A DNA stretch of 59,871 nt from NCBI GenBank assembly GCA_902500775.1, contig CABVRZ010000027.1, positions 1-59,871 of the forward strand, given 5' to 3'. The notes under the pieces were generated by a model. It had not been told where the DNA came from, made no database searches, and worked only from the letters and a program-made list of their open reading frames with translations. Both the position numbers and the translations under genes were made by a program. Shown one piece after another: positions 14,908 through 24,153 of this stretch (position 1 is its first letter; the number at the start of each line of letters is the position of its first letter). The stretch is from an uncultured Nitrospira sp. (GTDB lineage: Bacteria; Nitrospirota; Nitrospiria; Nitrospirales; Nitrospiraceae).

Positions 14908-15825
14908 ATGAATAAACATAGAATTCATAGAGTTGCGAAACTCACAGGGCTTTCGAAGGATGTGATCAGGGTTTGGGAACGGAGATATAGCCTCGTCAAA
15001 CCTTTACGCAGCGCTAATCGTTATCGGGAATACACAGATGAGGACGTCTCCCTCTTTCGCTTTTTAAAGGAGGAGCTGGATCGTGGTCAGACTATTGGCG
15101 GGCTCGCAATAGAAGGACGGGATTCGTTGCTTCAACGCATGCGGGCGAACTCAATCCCAAAACTGCTGGAATTTGCCCCCCACAGCTCGTTGCTCGACGG
15201 ACTGATTTCCCGACTTGATCCGCTCGATAAAAGCCGGTTTGAGCAGCAACTGAATGCGGCCATCGCCGTGATCCCGTTCGAAGAAGCGGTGCAACGGATT
15301 CTCCTCCCCTTACAACGGCGGGTGGGAGAGCTGTGGCATGAAGGACGAGTAAACATCGCCATTGAACATTACGTGACGAAAATTATTCAGCAGAAACTCT
15401 TCTCCGTGATCAATCAGCTGCCTGCCAACGAGTTTGGCCCCCGCGTGCTGATTGCCTGTCCCGAAGGCGAGTATCATGAAATCGGGGCACAAGCCGTGAC
15501 ATACCTTGCTGCCGCGCGTGGCTGTCATGTGTACTACTTGGGGCCAAATCTCCCATTGGCCGACTTGGAGGTGTTGTGCGAACGCGTGCATCCAGACTTG
15601 ATTCTTCTGTCCTTGACGGAAACGAAGTCGGAGGAAGCAGCACTGCACTTGCTCCATAACTTACGAACGCTCTCTCAGCGCTGGCCGGTCGCCGTGGGCG
15701 GGAAAGGCGCATGTACCTTAGGGCCGCTCCTCGAGAATACAGCAATTGATTTACTTGATGATCTCGGCACACTCCATAACCGCCTTGCAAATCTTCTCTC
15801 GACCAACCAGCGCGCGTTTCACTAA
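14908..15825 (+). CDS. CarH/LitR-type MerR-family regulator with B12-binding photoreceptor domain
   Basis: 305 residues from the ATG at 14908; the frame can be read further upstream but would run through the promoter. The N-terminal MerR winged helix (about 3-70) opens HRVAKLTGLSKDVIRVWERRY. A helical bundle holds the light-sensor signature Trp143-x9-Glu153-His154, and the cobalamin fold carries Glu188-x-His190-x2-Gly193 and an LGPNLPLADL loop. These are the residues that position adenosylcobalamin in CarH. In that family the dark tetramer represses DNA and light breaks it apart. The operator array beside it supports autorepression, and the matching site at 1914-1949 points to a regulon. Confidence 0.9.
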   Translation: MNKHRIHRVAKLTGLSKDVIRVWERRYSLVKPLRSANRYREYTDEDVSLFRFLKEELDRGQTIGGLAIEGRDSLLQRMRANSIPKLLEFAPHSSLLDGLISRLDPLDKSRFEQQLNAAIAVIPFEEAVQRILLPLQRRVGELWHEGRVNIAIEHYVTKIIQQKLFSVINQLPANEFGPRVLIACPEGEYHEIGAQAVTYLAAARGCHVYYLGPNLPLADLEVLCERVHPDLILLSLTETKSEEAALHLLHNLRTLSQRWPVAVGGKGACTLGPLLENTAIDLLDDLGTLHNRLANLLSTNQRAFH

Positions 15826-15964
15826 CTCCTCTCCCTACCATTTTGATGCTAGACCACGCGCAATGACCTTCGGTGAGCACACTCATCCCTTCAACCGCAG
15901 CACTATGAAGCCCACCGGATGGAATACTGAGACAGGGCAGTTCGGGAATGAGGCTGACTTAGGC

Positions 15965-16873
15965 CTACCGAAGAAACTCAATCGGCTGTGGAGAGGCCTC
16001 AACCGGCTCGTGTGGAGCCGGTTCGTGATCCAGCCAGACATCACCTTCCGGCTGATCGGTCACCGTTGCAGTCAACGAAGTAAAATCAAACAGATGCGGG
16101 TCCATTAAGAGGGACGGCGCAACATTTGAAACAGCCGCGGCAATGCTGTCTGAACAACCGGGTGACTCCTGTTCCCACTGTTGGAGAAAGACCTTCACTT
16201 TTTTTCGCTTTAAGTCTTCCTGCGACCCGCAGAGGTCGCAGGGAATGATGGGAAAGCCTCGCAGCTCCGCATACCGCGCCAGATCCGCTTCCTTGACGAA
16301 GGCCAATGGGCGAATGACGAGATGCCGGCCGTCTTTGGAACGCAGCTTCGGCGGAATGGCCTTGAGCTTGCCGGTATAAAAGAGATTCAAGAACAAGGTT
16401 TCAACAATATCGTCACGGTGATGGCCGAGCGCAATCTTCGTGGCACCAAGCTCTGAGGCGATGCGATAGAGATGCCCCCGCCGTAGCCGTGAACAGAGTG
16501 AGCAAGTCGTCTGCCCTTCGGGGATCAGTCTCTTAACGATCGAGTAGGTATCGCGTGCCTCGATATGGAATGGGATGCCGCGGCTGGTGAGATACTGTGG
16601 CAGCACCTGCTCAGGAAAGCCTGGTTGGCGCTGATCTAGGTTGACCGCAATCAGATCAAACTGGATCGGCGCCCGCTGTTGCAAGACAACCAAGATATCT
16701 AACAACCCATAACTATCTTTTCCGCCAGATAAGCACACCATCACTTTGTCGCCTTCCTCAATGAGGCGATAGTCCGCGATCGCCTGTCCGACCAGCCGGC
16801 ACAGGCGTGTTTGCATCTTCTCTGTTGCTTCGTCTAGTTTAGGGACAACGGTTTGAACCGATGGTATGCTCAT
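15965..16873 (-). CDS. ttcA: tRNA 2-thiocytidine synthetase TtcA-type ATP pyrophosphatase
   Basis: 302 residues. The PP-loop [13 protein letters not shown] (about 49-61) activates the tRNA base with [14 protein letters not shown] motif (about 122) and the distal CDLCG near 214 are the cysteine pairs that hold the iron-sulfur cluster used in TtcA-like tRNA thiolation. TtcA modifies C32 in several tRNAs. It is transcribed away from the small phosphatase gene at 16944, with a shared 70-base gap. Other TtcA/TtuA-type enzymes cannot be fully excluded. Confidence 0.85.
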   Translation of the reverse strand: MSIPSVQTVVPKLDEATEKMQTRLCRLVGQAIADYRLIEEGDKVMVCLSGGKDSYGLLDILVVLQQRAPIQFDLIAVNLDQRQPGFPEQVLPQYLTSRGIPFHIEARDTYSIVKRLIPEGQTTCSLCSRLRRGHLYRIASELGATKIALGHHRDDIVETLFLNLFYTGKLKAIPPKLRSKDGRHLVIRPLAFVKEADLARYAELRGFPIIPCDLCGSQEDLKRKKVKVFLQQWEQESPGCSDSIAAAVSNVAPSLLMDPHLFDFTSLTATVTDQPEGDVWLDHEPAPHEPVEASPQPIEFLR

Positions 16874-16943
16874 AATCTGATTGTACCGGTCCCATTATAG
16901 TGCTGTCGACTACTCGTCCCATTGAAAGGTAAACAGATCATCT

Positions 16944-17435
16944 ATGGCCCAATTGATCCTCTTCGTCTGTACCGGCAATGTCTTCCGAAGTATGGCAGCT
17001 GAATATGCGTTGCGAGCTCAGCAGGGAAAACCATCGACCTATCACATAGAATCAGCGGGTATCGACGCCAAGTCTCCAAAAGTTCATCCTGTAATCCTCA
17101 ACCGGCTGCGCCTCAAAGGCACCGATCCATCTGCCCATGTTCCCCGCCCCCTGACAAAGGAATTGATCCAACGAAGTACTCTCATCATCGCCATGGGTCT
17201 AGACCATCGCGAGTTTATTCAGACCAAGTTCGGGCTGACCGTCCCTCTCTTTAATGAAGTCGCTTTTGGAGAGGACTCACCGATCCTCGACCTCCACGAA
17301 GCCCTGCCGAATTGGGAACGGGATGTCGTCGAAGCACGGGAATATGTGGAGTCGGTTATCGATCACATCTGGGACTCCATACCAGCTTTGAGGGCTCGAC
17401 TTTCGCTGTTTTCTGAACCCCAGAATTCCCGCTGA
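16944..17435 (+). CDS. Low-molecular-weight protein phosphatase
   Basis: 163 residues with the catalytic P-loop Cys9-x5-Arg15 in VCTGNVFRS, and a later Asp in PILDLHEALPNWERD that would serve as general acid. The family removes phosphate from tyrosine, and in some bacteria from arginine. The usual serine/threonine-rich P-loop is replaced by TGNVF, which is seen in part of the family. It is divergent from ttcA and precedes the metallopeptidase gene by about 155 bases without an obvious terminator. The substrate is unknown. Confidence 0.85.
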   Translation: MAQLILFVCTGNVFRSMAAEYALRAQQGKPSTYHIESAGIDAKSPKVHPVILNRLRLKGTDPSAHVPRPLTKELIQRSTLIIAMGLDHREFIQTKFGLTVPLFNEVAFGEDSPILDLHEALPNWERDVVEAREYVESVIDHIWDSIPALRARLSLFSEPQNSR

Positions 17436-17590
17436 CCGTCACTTCGGTTCAAAGTGGTACGGTTTCGGACAATTTCTTCCTCCTGTCGCGCTTTCTCCAA
17501 CAACAACAGTGCCCTCACCAGCAACCTACCGCATGGATGCTATAGTTTTTTATGCACTCTGCCGACAGACCATAGTGGAAGGCTGTTTCC

Positions 17591-18652
17591 ATGGACCGCG
17601 CGATTTCCGACATACTCAAGACTCCGGTCGTCAGCCAAGATGACGCCCCCTGGGCCTCATGGTCCGACGAGGCGCTCTTGGATCTGCCGATGTGCGACCT
17701 ACACGTCGGGTTGAAAGGTAGTTTTGTTGAACCGCCCATCGCAGAATTGACCCGTGAGCTGGAAGACCGTCGTTTGCAGTTTCGTCCACATTTCTGGCTC
17801 TCTAACGAGTGGTTTACTCCCGATGGAGTGCCTGGTATTGCCATTCCCTTTTATCTGGCTCACCCTCGATTGGCGAAACTCGAATTGGCTCAGATGTTAG
17901 AAGTGGAAGGCGGAACAACCGAGTGGTGTTTGCGGATTCTCCGTCACGAAGCTGGTCATGCCATCGAGAACGCCTATAAGATCCGCCGCCGCAAGACCAG
18001 GCAGGACATGTTTGGCAAGTCATCACAACGGTATCCGCGCTATTACTCTCCACGACCCTACAGCCGCAGTTTCGTCCGGCACCTAGATTTGTGGTATGCG
18101 CAAAGCCACCCCGACGAAGATTTTGCCGAGACCTTTGCGGTATGGCTGACGCCGGACTCGCTCTGGGAAGAACGGTATCGGGGATGGCCGGTCTTGAAAA
18201 AACTTCGGTACGTCGATGGATTTATGAAGGAACTCCAAGGCGTCTCACCAACTGTGACGACCTGCGAAGAAGTTGATCCGCTTTCTGATCTGAAGAAGAC
18301 GCTGCGTGAGCATTATGAACACAAACGACGACATTATGGAATCGAGCGACAGCTGCAGTATGACCCGGATTTGAAGCGACTGTTCTCCACAACACCAAGC
18401 CACATGAACAAACCCAGCGCCGCGACGTTTCTCAATCGCTTCCGCCGAGAGGTTCGGAAAAAAGTGGCAAGTTGGACCGGCGAGTACCAGTACACTATCG
18501 ACCAGGTGCTGGAAGACATGATTCAGCGGTGCCGCGAATTGAATCTTCGGGTCCCTGTGGCAGAAGAACAGGCCAAACTGGACTTTACGATTTTGTTGAC
18601 CGTCCACACGATGAACTTTCTACGAAGCGGGCGACACCGGGTGGCGTTATGA
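17591..18652 (+). CDS. Putative zinc metallopeptidase
   Basis: 353 residues. The metal site is RHEAGHAIEN (about 118-127, HExxH form) and a downstream DEDFAETFAVWLTP, whose glutamate is placed like the third ligand of gluzincins. No signal peptide is visible, so it should be cytosolic. The stop overlaps the ATG of an ATP-grasp ligase (ATGA), so the two are made together and probably act on the same peptide-like substrate. The substrate is not known. It is an unusual pairing of a peptidase and a ligase. Confidence 0.8.
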   Translation: MDRAISDILKTPVVSQDDAPWASWSDEALLDLPMCDLHVGLKGSFVEPPIAELTRELEDRRLQFRPHFWLSNEWFTPDGVPGIAIPFYLAHPRLAKLELAQMLEVEGGTTEWCLRILRHEAGHAIENAYKIRRRKTRQDMFGKSSQRYPRYYSPRPYSRSFVRHLDLWYAQSHPDEDFAETFAVWLTPDSLWEERYRGWPVLKKLRYVDGFMKELQGVSPTVTTCEEVDPLSDLKKTLREHYEHKRRHYGIERQLQYDPDLKRLFSTTPSHMNKPSAATFLNRFRREVRKKVASWTGEYQYTIDQVLEDMIQRCRELNLRVPVAEEQAKLDFTILLTVHTMNFLRSGRHRVAL

Positions 18653-19671
18653 AACGACTACGGGTCCTCGTCCTCATGCATGAAGATCTCGTGCCACCCG
18701 ACCAGCTAAACGGCCAAGACCTCAAGTCGGTCGCATGGCGGACGGAATACGATGTCGTCTTGGCATTAAAGCAACTTGGACATGAGGTGCATCCGCTTGG
18801 CGTTAAAAGCGATCTCAGCGTAATCCACTCGGCCATCGACCAGTGGAAACCGGATATCGCCTTTAATCTTCTGGAGGAGTTTGACGGTGTGGCAGTCTAT
18901 GATCAACACGTCGTGTCCTACCTTGAACTGTTGCGCATGCCCTACACCGGCTGTAACCCTCGCGGCCTCATGTTAGCACGAGATAAGGTCCTGACCAAAA
19001 AAGTACTCTCCTTCCATCAGATCCCCTACCCCGACTTCATGGACGTCCCACAGGGACGAGTGGCCAAACGGCCAAAGCAACTTGCCTTTCCGCTGATCGT
19101 CAAATCAGCTACCGAAGAAGCCTCTTTGGGAATTTCGCAAGCCTCGATCGTTGAAGACGATGACAAATTGAGTGAGCGAGTGGCCTTTATCCATACCAGC
19201 GTGGGGAGTGGCGCATTAGTTGAGCGGTATATCGAGGGGCGAGAGCTCTATGTGGGTATCATCGGCAACGGACATCTCCAAGTGCTGCCCGTGTGGGAAC
19301 TCATCATGGATAAGTTACCGGGCGATGCCAAACGTATCGCGACCGAACGGGTGAAATGGAGCAGGAAGTATCAGCAGAAGTATGGCATCACCTCACGAGA
19401 AGCCGCACACCTGCCAGAGGGCAAAGCTCAAGAAATCCAAGACCTGGCCAAGCGGGTCTATCGTGCGCTCGGACTCAGCGGTTATGCGCGCATTGATATG
19501 CGGATGGATGGCGAGGGACAACTCTATGTGCTGGAAGCCAATCCCAATCCTCAAATCGCTGAGGATGAAGATTTTGCCGATTCCGCTAAGGAAACGGGGT
19601 ACGACTACACAGAACTACTGCAGGAACTCCTGAACGTCGGACTCCGCTGGCGGCCGGCTAAAGCGGCGTAA
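18649..19671 (+). CDS. ATP-grasp ligase of the D-Ala-D-Ala ligase type
   Basis: 340 residues starting MKRLRVLVLMHEDLVPP at the ATG that overlaps the metallopeptidase stop. It has the ATP-grasp core: a central KSATEEASLGISQAS nucleotide loop, VERYIEGRELYVGIIG, and the metal-binding end LEANPNPQIAEDEDFADSA. It is close to D-alanine-D-alanine ligase, but the N-terminus has its own features and the genomic partner is a peptidase rather than a mur gene. A dedicated amino-acid or peptide ligation is likely and the substrates are unknown. The neighbouring genes give no further clue. Confidence 0.85.
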   Translation: MKRLRVLVLMHEDLVPPDQLNGQDLKSVAWRTEYDVVLALKQLGHEVHPLGVKSDLSVIHSAIDQWKPDIAFNLLEEFDGVAVYDQHVVSYLELLRMPYTGCNPRGLMLARDKVLTKKVLSFHQIPYPDFMDVPQGRVAKRPKQLAFPLIVKSATEEASLGISQASIVEDDDKLSERVAFIHTSVGSGALVERYIEGRELYVGIIGNGHLQVLPVWELIMDKLPGDAKRIATERVKWSRKYQQKYGITSREAAHLPEGKAQEIQDLAKRVYRALGLSGYARIDMRMDGEGQLYVLEANPNPQIAEDEDFADSAKETGYDYTELLQELLNVGLRWRPAKAA

Positions 19672-19876
19672 TTTCACTACTCAACTCAATTGTCAAAATC
19701 CAGATTACCGTGAAATTCACAGAGAGCGGCAACCGCAGCTCCCGCTCGTATAACTCACCCGTATATTTCCCTCACTTCCTTGAGCATTCCGCCTCTCTAT
19801 GGAATAGTGATCCCACAGTTCGTATCGATCCTCTCTTGTACCAGCTTTTATCATGATCATCTGTGGAGGTTCATCT

Positions 19877-20263
19877 ATGAAGCCGGCATTCACCGCCTAC
19901 CAACATGTATTATGGCTACCCGCTCTGCTGATCTTGGCCGCTGGCTGCGCCCGATCTGTTGCACAGGAACAGTTGTCGCAAGAGTATCTTGGGTTGGGAA
20001 TCGTGTCTGGAACACTAGGTGAACAAAAGCGTCTGGGGCTCTCCTCCAAAGAGCTGCCCTCCACCTCAGTGGTTGGCCAAATCCAGGCCTTAGAGGGTGC
20101 CGCCTACCTGATTCGAGATAGCCAGGGACGTGAACTCCGTATTCCGCACGATGAGAACACCAGAATCGACCGGCCCGCCCATGTGGGAGACCATATTCAA
20201 TCCTGGCTCGACCGTCATGGCCGCGCCGTATTGATCCGCAACCTCGAGGGTCACGGGCGATAA
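19877..20263 (+). CDS. Lipoprotein of unknown function
   Basis: 128 residues starting MKPAFTAYQH, chosen because TGGAGGTTC precedes this ATG. A lipoprotein signal (lipobox LAAGC, Cys near 24) is followed by a small domain with VVGQIQALEGAAYLIRDSQGREL. This resembles short periplasmic proteins in which a beta-barrel-like repeat carries a D-x-x-G-R-E-L turn; similar segments occur in other Nitrospira-type lipoproteins, from memory. No partner gene is obvious on either side. Confidence 0.7.
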   Translation: MKPAFTAYQHVLWLPALLILAAGCARSVAQEQLSQEYLGLGIVSGTLGEQKRLGLSSKELPSTSVVGQIQALEGAAYLIRDSQGRELRIPHDENTRIDRPAHVGDHIQSWLDRHGRAVLIRNLEGHGR

Positions 20264-20304
20264 CACTCCTCCACGTTCATATTCCCATTATCTATCCCCA
20301 GAAA

Positions 20305-20324
20305 GAGGGGGCTAGCTCCCCCTC
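20305..20324 (+). terminator. Hairpin after the lipoprotein gene
   Basis: GAGGGGG and CCCCCTC pair around CTAGCT about 40 bases past the lipoprotein stop. No T-run follows, so it is a candidate terminator only. Confidence 0.35.
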
Positions 20325-20440
20325 AAGGGAGCAAGCAAACCGCCAAGATTCCGCTAATATTGAGCGGTGTGAGCGAGTGCAAGACAATCAATTTAACGTC
20401 CAACGCTGAGGACACTGTCATGACAAACAAAGGAGGCACC

Positions 20441-20722
20441 ATGAAGATACTTGCGTCCCTCGGTCTTTTGGCTTTCTGCGCCACCCTGTCTTTCCCCCTC
20501 TCGGCAGAAGCCTTCGGGAAACGACCCAGCAGCTCAGAGGTGTACCAGGGCCAACGGGCTCAACCGAACCCTGCTTCAGAAAATAATCATCGCAATGATT
20601 CAAACCACAGAGGACACGTTGCTGTTCCTGAACCATCATCGATCCTGTTACTCGGTATCGGCGGAAGTCTTCTAGCAATGGTTTCGATGAGAAAGTGGTT
20701 ACGTCGGTCAGCTGCGAAGTAG
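20441..20722 (+). CDS. Small PEP-CTERM protein
   Basis: 93 residues starting MKILASLGLL with AAAGGAGG just upstream. A signal peptide (about 1-25, ending AEAFG) and an Asn/His-rich middle (ENNHRNDSNHRG) precede a C-terminal sorting signal: VPEPSS, then a hydrophobic helix and the basic end RKWLRRSAAK. This is the exosortase substrate pattern, so the protein is processed at the outer face of the inner membrane and released or glycosylated. No exosortase gene is in the window. A strong hairpin follows the gene. Confidence 0.85.
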   Translation: MKILASLGLLAFCATLSFPLSAEAFGKRPSSSEVYQGQRAQPNPASENNHRNDSNHRGHVAVPEPSSILLLGIGGSLLAMVSMRKWLRRSAAK

Positions 20723-20741
20723 AAGTTCTACATGGTGCAAC

Positions 20742-20777
20742 AGTAGGCCGTTGATCTTATATCATCAGCGGCCTACT
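20742..20777 (+). terminator. Hairpin terminator of the PEP-CTERM gene
   Basis: AGTAGGCCGTTGAT pairs with ATCAGCGGCCTACT, a 14-bp stem with one wobble pair. It begins 19 bases after the stop codon. There is no strong T-run, but position and stability favour a terminator. Confidence 0.55.
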
Positions 20778-20958
20778 CCTCCGCTGGATTCGTACACAGT
20801 CACCTTACCCTCTCTACCAATATTACACCTCCCGACACTCCACTATCTGGCCAATCGCCCCAGCCCGTCGTTCAGAAACGTCTTCGCTCAATCGAACATA
20901 CCACCGACACCACCAGACAATGAACTATCAGAACTCATCGCTAATATAAGGGGCGGTT

Positions 20959-21312
20959 TCAAGTTCCAAGTGCAACGTGTGAATAATTGCGCAGGTGCGC
21001 ATAGACCTCCAGCGGGGTTGCAAAGCCGAGGCATTTCCGTGGGCGCGTGTTGAGGCGCTGGGCAATGGCGTTCAACTCTCGCTGGGTGTAGCCAGACAGG
21101 CCAGTCCCCTTCGGCAAATACTGGCGCAGCAGGCCAGTGGTATTCTCGTTGGTGCCGCGTTGCCAAGGGCTGTGCGGATCGGCAAAGAAGACCTGGATCG
21201 AGAGGCGGTCTGCAAGTCGTTCGTGTTCCGCCATCTCTTTCCCCCGATCGTCGGGCAGTGTTTTCCGCAGCGGGGCAGGCACATGTCGGAACTTCTTCGT
21301 GAAACCCCAGTA
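20959..21312 (-). pseudogene. IS30-family transposase remnant, C-terminal part only
   Basis: The frame gives the end of an IS30 transposase: LRKTLPDDRGKEMAEHERLA, then FADPHSPWQRGTNEN, LLRQYLPKGTGLS, and LNTRPRKCLGFATPLEVY. The catalytic glutamate of the DDE triad is probably in this part, but the N-terminal DNA-binding half and the first acidic residues are missing. Upstream of about 21312 the frame turns into unrelated sequence. A possible terminal repeat containing TTTCAAGTTCCAAGTGCAAC lies just beyond the 3' end near 20957-20976. It is a decayed insertion and is not expected to move. Confidence 0.8.
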
Positions 21313-21646
21313 TGCACTGCCGGCATCCGTGCCAGCCATGTGGAAGAAAACGAGAAGAAAACTTGATTCAGGAACGTTGTTGTGAATAAGTCTCAGCCCG
21401 ACTATCGAGTAAGTCGGTCGATCGCTTGGCAGACAGAACCGGGAGAGGGTTCGCCACACATCAGCCCACGCCGCGCGACGGCCGCAAAGCGCACAGCTTA
21501 CGTCACAAGCACAGCCAGTGGTTGGTCTGCACGGGCTTGCCTCGCCCGTCTCATCCGATTCGACACTCCGGGTCGGCGGTCAAGCCTCCGCGGAGTCCAC
21601 CCTTCCTGATGGCACGCTCAACCAACGAACGCGTTGCTCAAACTCG

Positions 21647-21889
21647 TCACGAGAGCATCGTCGGAAGACCGGGGCGACGGAAGGAGGCAACCACGACCGG
21701 CATATTTTCAATCTCAGTCCATACCAGCATCACAACCTCAGGCTCGGCACTCAACCATTGGAGCAGCAGAAGGATACCGAGGAAAACAGCAATAACGGCT
21801 GGCCAAATCATCGAGAGCGCTCCAAGCACGAGCATGAATGTGATGGCTTCTACCGTCAGGTAGCCGAACCGGCTCTTGGTTCTGATCAT
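21647..21889 (-). CDS. Small two-helix membrane protein
   Basis: 80 residues from the ATG at 21889, selected by AAGGAGGGT just upstream. Two adjacent hydrophobic segments (about 10-26 and 28-45) form a hairpin, followed by a soluble tail containing EIENMPVVVASFRRPG. I do not recognise it. It stands alone between the IS30 remnant and a gene-poor stretch. Confidence 0.55.
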   Translation of the reverse strand: MIRTKSRFGYLTVEAITFMLVLGALSMIWPAVIAVFLGILLLLQWLSAEPEVVMLVWTEIENMPVVVASFRRPGLPTMLS

Positions 21890-22645
21890 CAGACCCTCCT
21901 TCCGCGTGCGCTTCAGTTGCACGCTTACGTATGGCTGATTAAATAAGTTTGATCGTTTAGCATAATAAGGTCTCCTAAACAACTAGGAACTCTACTAGAC
22001 AGTACCAAATCAACGTTGGCAATTCACCACAATGACCATGCCGCGTTGAATCCGAAAGAAGGTCCCAAAGATAGTGAGAGTGGCCTTTTCGGTCATCTAT
22101 ACGTGGGAGACAGAAAAGAGCGAATCTTTCTCGATTCGGTGAATCCAATACGATTCACCGGGGAGGCCGCATACATCCCCAAACAATGTGAACCGCGCAG
22201 GCCGAGCATTGGGTGTGGATACCAACTGATCTGATCGCTTCATCATGACACACTCAAAATATTCCCGCTTCCCCTCAATCAGAATCCATGGCCTCCCTCT
22301 CCTATCATCCCCAACAGGTAGTGTGATTGGCCTTCGTATGTACTATTACTTTTTAGGTACTGCTCCTACCACTCCCCTCACACGCCCTCTTTCACCCCAT
22401 CGGCCCTGTAATCCTTGCGGGTGGCCCACTGTGCCCAATATTCACCAGTTGCAAACTGTCTCAAGAGGGCGTATAGGACATGGTAGGATTTTCTCGTACT
22501 ACCAAAAATTCACGAGCGTGTCTCAGTAACAGATCCCGTGCTGCGGATGGATCGCTTTCTTCTGTTTCGATGTCGGCCGTAGGCCGTGTGAACAGGAAAG
22601 GGGATGCCCCATGCATTGGGTGTTCATATTTTGAAATTGAGTTTT
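21890..22645. other. Gene-poor stretch of about 750 bases
   Basis: No coding frame here has a convincing ribosome site or family resemblance. It contains a perfect inverted repeat CGGTGAATC/GATTCACCG at 22137-22160. Near its end, a set of short G/C pairs (GAACA...TGTTC, GGGGATGCCCC) stands ahead of the OmpA-domain gene and could be leader structure for that gene. Confidence 0.5.
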
Positions 22646-22665
22646 GTCGGATTGCCGACTTTTTT
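22646..22665 (+). terminator. Terminator-like hairpin in the leader of the OmpA-domain gene
   Basis: GTCGG-ATTG-CCGAC is followed at once by six T residues, ending about 20 bases before the ATG at 22684. The stem is short (5 bp). Because it lies between promoter space and gene it may act as an attenuator instead of ending an upstream transcript. Confidence 0.45.
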
Positions 22666-22683
22666 CATTTTGTGAGGTGGGTC

Positions 22684-24111
22684 ATGATACGGATGATGAA
22701 GCTTCTCTCCTATGCCGTTCTCTTCACCGTCGCGGTGAATGGACATGAGTCGAGCCTGGCCGCCGGCACTCAATCCCTCGCGGACATCCAGGCGACTGAG
22801 GTTCGGTCGGAGCAGGGACAACCCTCCTTTCTGACCATGCTCGTCAGCTTTCTGATGCCGGGAGACACGCATCCTGGCCAGCAGGATGAGCAAAAGACGG
22901 CCTCTGCTCAGCAAGTCGCCTCCGATGATTCCGCGCTTATTTCAGCTATTACTCCGATGACGTCGATCACCATCGATGTGCCCCAGAGCCAAACGGGGGA
23001 AGCCGAGGCCGAAAAAGATAAAGAGAAGACTGACGCGGACATTGAGCAGGAAAAGGCTCGACTTGAGCTCTTGCTGCAACAACTCACGGCCAAGGAAAAG
23101 GAACTGGCCCTCCTGAGAGAAAAGACCACTGCGGCCGCGACTCAGTTGAACGCGGAAAAGACCCGTGCGGAAGCCTTGGAAGCGCAGCTCAATCAGAAGG
23201 AGCAGGAACTCGCAGGGATCTGCACACAACGAGATAACCACCAGCAGATGTCGCAGGAGCTGAACCGGACCAAGAGCAGTTTGGAGTTGGCCAAACAGCA
23301 AGTCTCTGACATCGAGCGGCAATATACGATCAGCAACGACCAGCTTGATGTCGCCATGCAGCGCATCGCGGACCTTGACCTGCAGCTCGTGGCTAAAGAC
23401 CAAGAGTTGAAAGTGGAACTTGCCAGCCGCGACTCGCAGCTCGTTCAGGCTAAGCGCATCCTGGCGAGCGTGGGGAAGAGCTTGCCGAAGCCGGCCAAGA
23501 TGACTCCCCCGAAGAATGCCTTTCCGCAACAGGCTGTTGCACGCGCGACGGTTGACCTCACCCGAGTCAGCGAGAAGCTGACGAGCGCTCTCAATGAAGA
23601 GCTCAAAAAAGGTACGGTAGTGTTGGAGCAGCGTGGTGACAAGCTCACGCTTGCACTGGCATCAGGAGAACTGTTCGGCGTAGGACGAGTGACCATGACA
23701 CCGGCAGGAGCCTCCTTGGTCAAGCGAATTGGTGTTGCCTTGCGGAAATTCCGCCCTGAGAGTATCGAAGTGGCCGGGCATACCGACAGCATCCCCGTCA
23801 AATACAATCCTAAGCGGCCATTTAAGGATAACGCTGAGCTGTCTCAGGCCCGCGCCGAAAATGCCAGCCGAGCATTGATCAAGGGCGGGCTGGGCGCCGA
23901 TCGAATCAGAGCCATCGGCTATGCTGAGTCCAGACCCGTTGCAACCAACGACACGGAAGAAGGTCGGACCAAGAACCGACGGGTCGAGATTATTGTGATC
24001 CAATCGGCCCAGCCGACCGCATCAGCAGGTGAAAAGGATGGGCAAATTCCCGGCAGCAGCAAGCCTGCGGCTCCATCCGGAACCGTGACTCAAAAAGTCG
24101 CAACCCGCTGA
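22684..24111 (+). CDS. Coiled-coil envelope protein with C-terminal OmpA peptidoglycan-binding domain
   Basis: 475 residues from the ATG at 22684, preceded by GAGGTGG and followed by a signal-like segment (about 5-25). A long charged region (about 110-275) rich in E, K, Q and L has heptad-like spacing and should form a coiled coil. The C-terminal OmpA domain (about 320-440) has EVAGHTDSIPVKYN and LSQARAENASRALIKGGL, followed by AIGYAESRPVATNDTEEGR and the NRRVEIIV close. Similar layouts are found in MotB/OmpA-type cell-wall linkers. It stands alone, with a leader that may be regulated. A strong hairpin follows. Confidence 0.85.
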   Translation: MIRMMKLLSYAVLFTVAVNGHESSLAAGTQSLADIQATEVRSEQGQPSFLTMLVSFLMPGDTHPGQQDEQKTASAQQVASDDSALISAITPMTSITIDVPQSQTGEAEAEKDKEKTDADIEQEKARLELLLQQLTAKEKELALLREKTTAAATQLNAEKTRAEALEAQLNQKEQELAGICTQRDNHQQMSQELNRTKSSLELAKQQVSDIERQYTISNDQLDVAMQRIADLDLQLVAKDQELKVELASRDSQLVQAKRILASVGKSLPKPAKMTPPKNAFPQQAVARATVDLTRVSEKLTSALNEELKKGTVVLEQRGDKLTLALASGELFGVGRVTMTPAGASLVKRIGVALRKFRPESIEVAGHTDSIPVKYNPKRPFKDNAELSQARAENASRALIKGGLGADRIRAIGYAESRPVATNDTEEGRTKNRRVEIIVIQSAQPTASAGEKDGQIPGSSKPAAPSGTVTQKVATR

Positions 24112-24126
24112 TCATCATAAATATCA

Positions 24127-24153
24127 CCCCCCGGCTCATGACGGGCCGGGGGG
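24127..24153 (+). terminator. Strong hairpin after the OmpA-domain gene
   Basis: CCCCCCGGC pairs with GCCGGGGGG around a nine-base loop, 15 bases after the stop codon. No T-run follows on the plus strand. It is a likely terminator by position and strength. Confidence 0.6.

Noticed and set aside
20341-20440. Possible cyclic di-GMP riboswitch before the PEP-CTERM gene (GCAAACCGCC...GCGGTG)
   Set aside because: The conserved GEMM core and tetraloop receptor spacing are not present.
22016-22234. 72-codon plus-strand frame starting at TTG
   Set aside because: No ribosome site or recognisable motif, and it includes an inverted repeat that looks regulatory.
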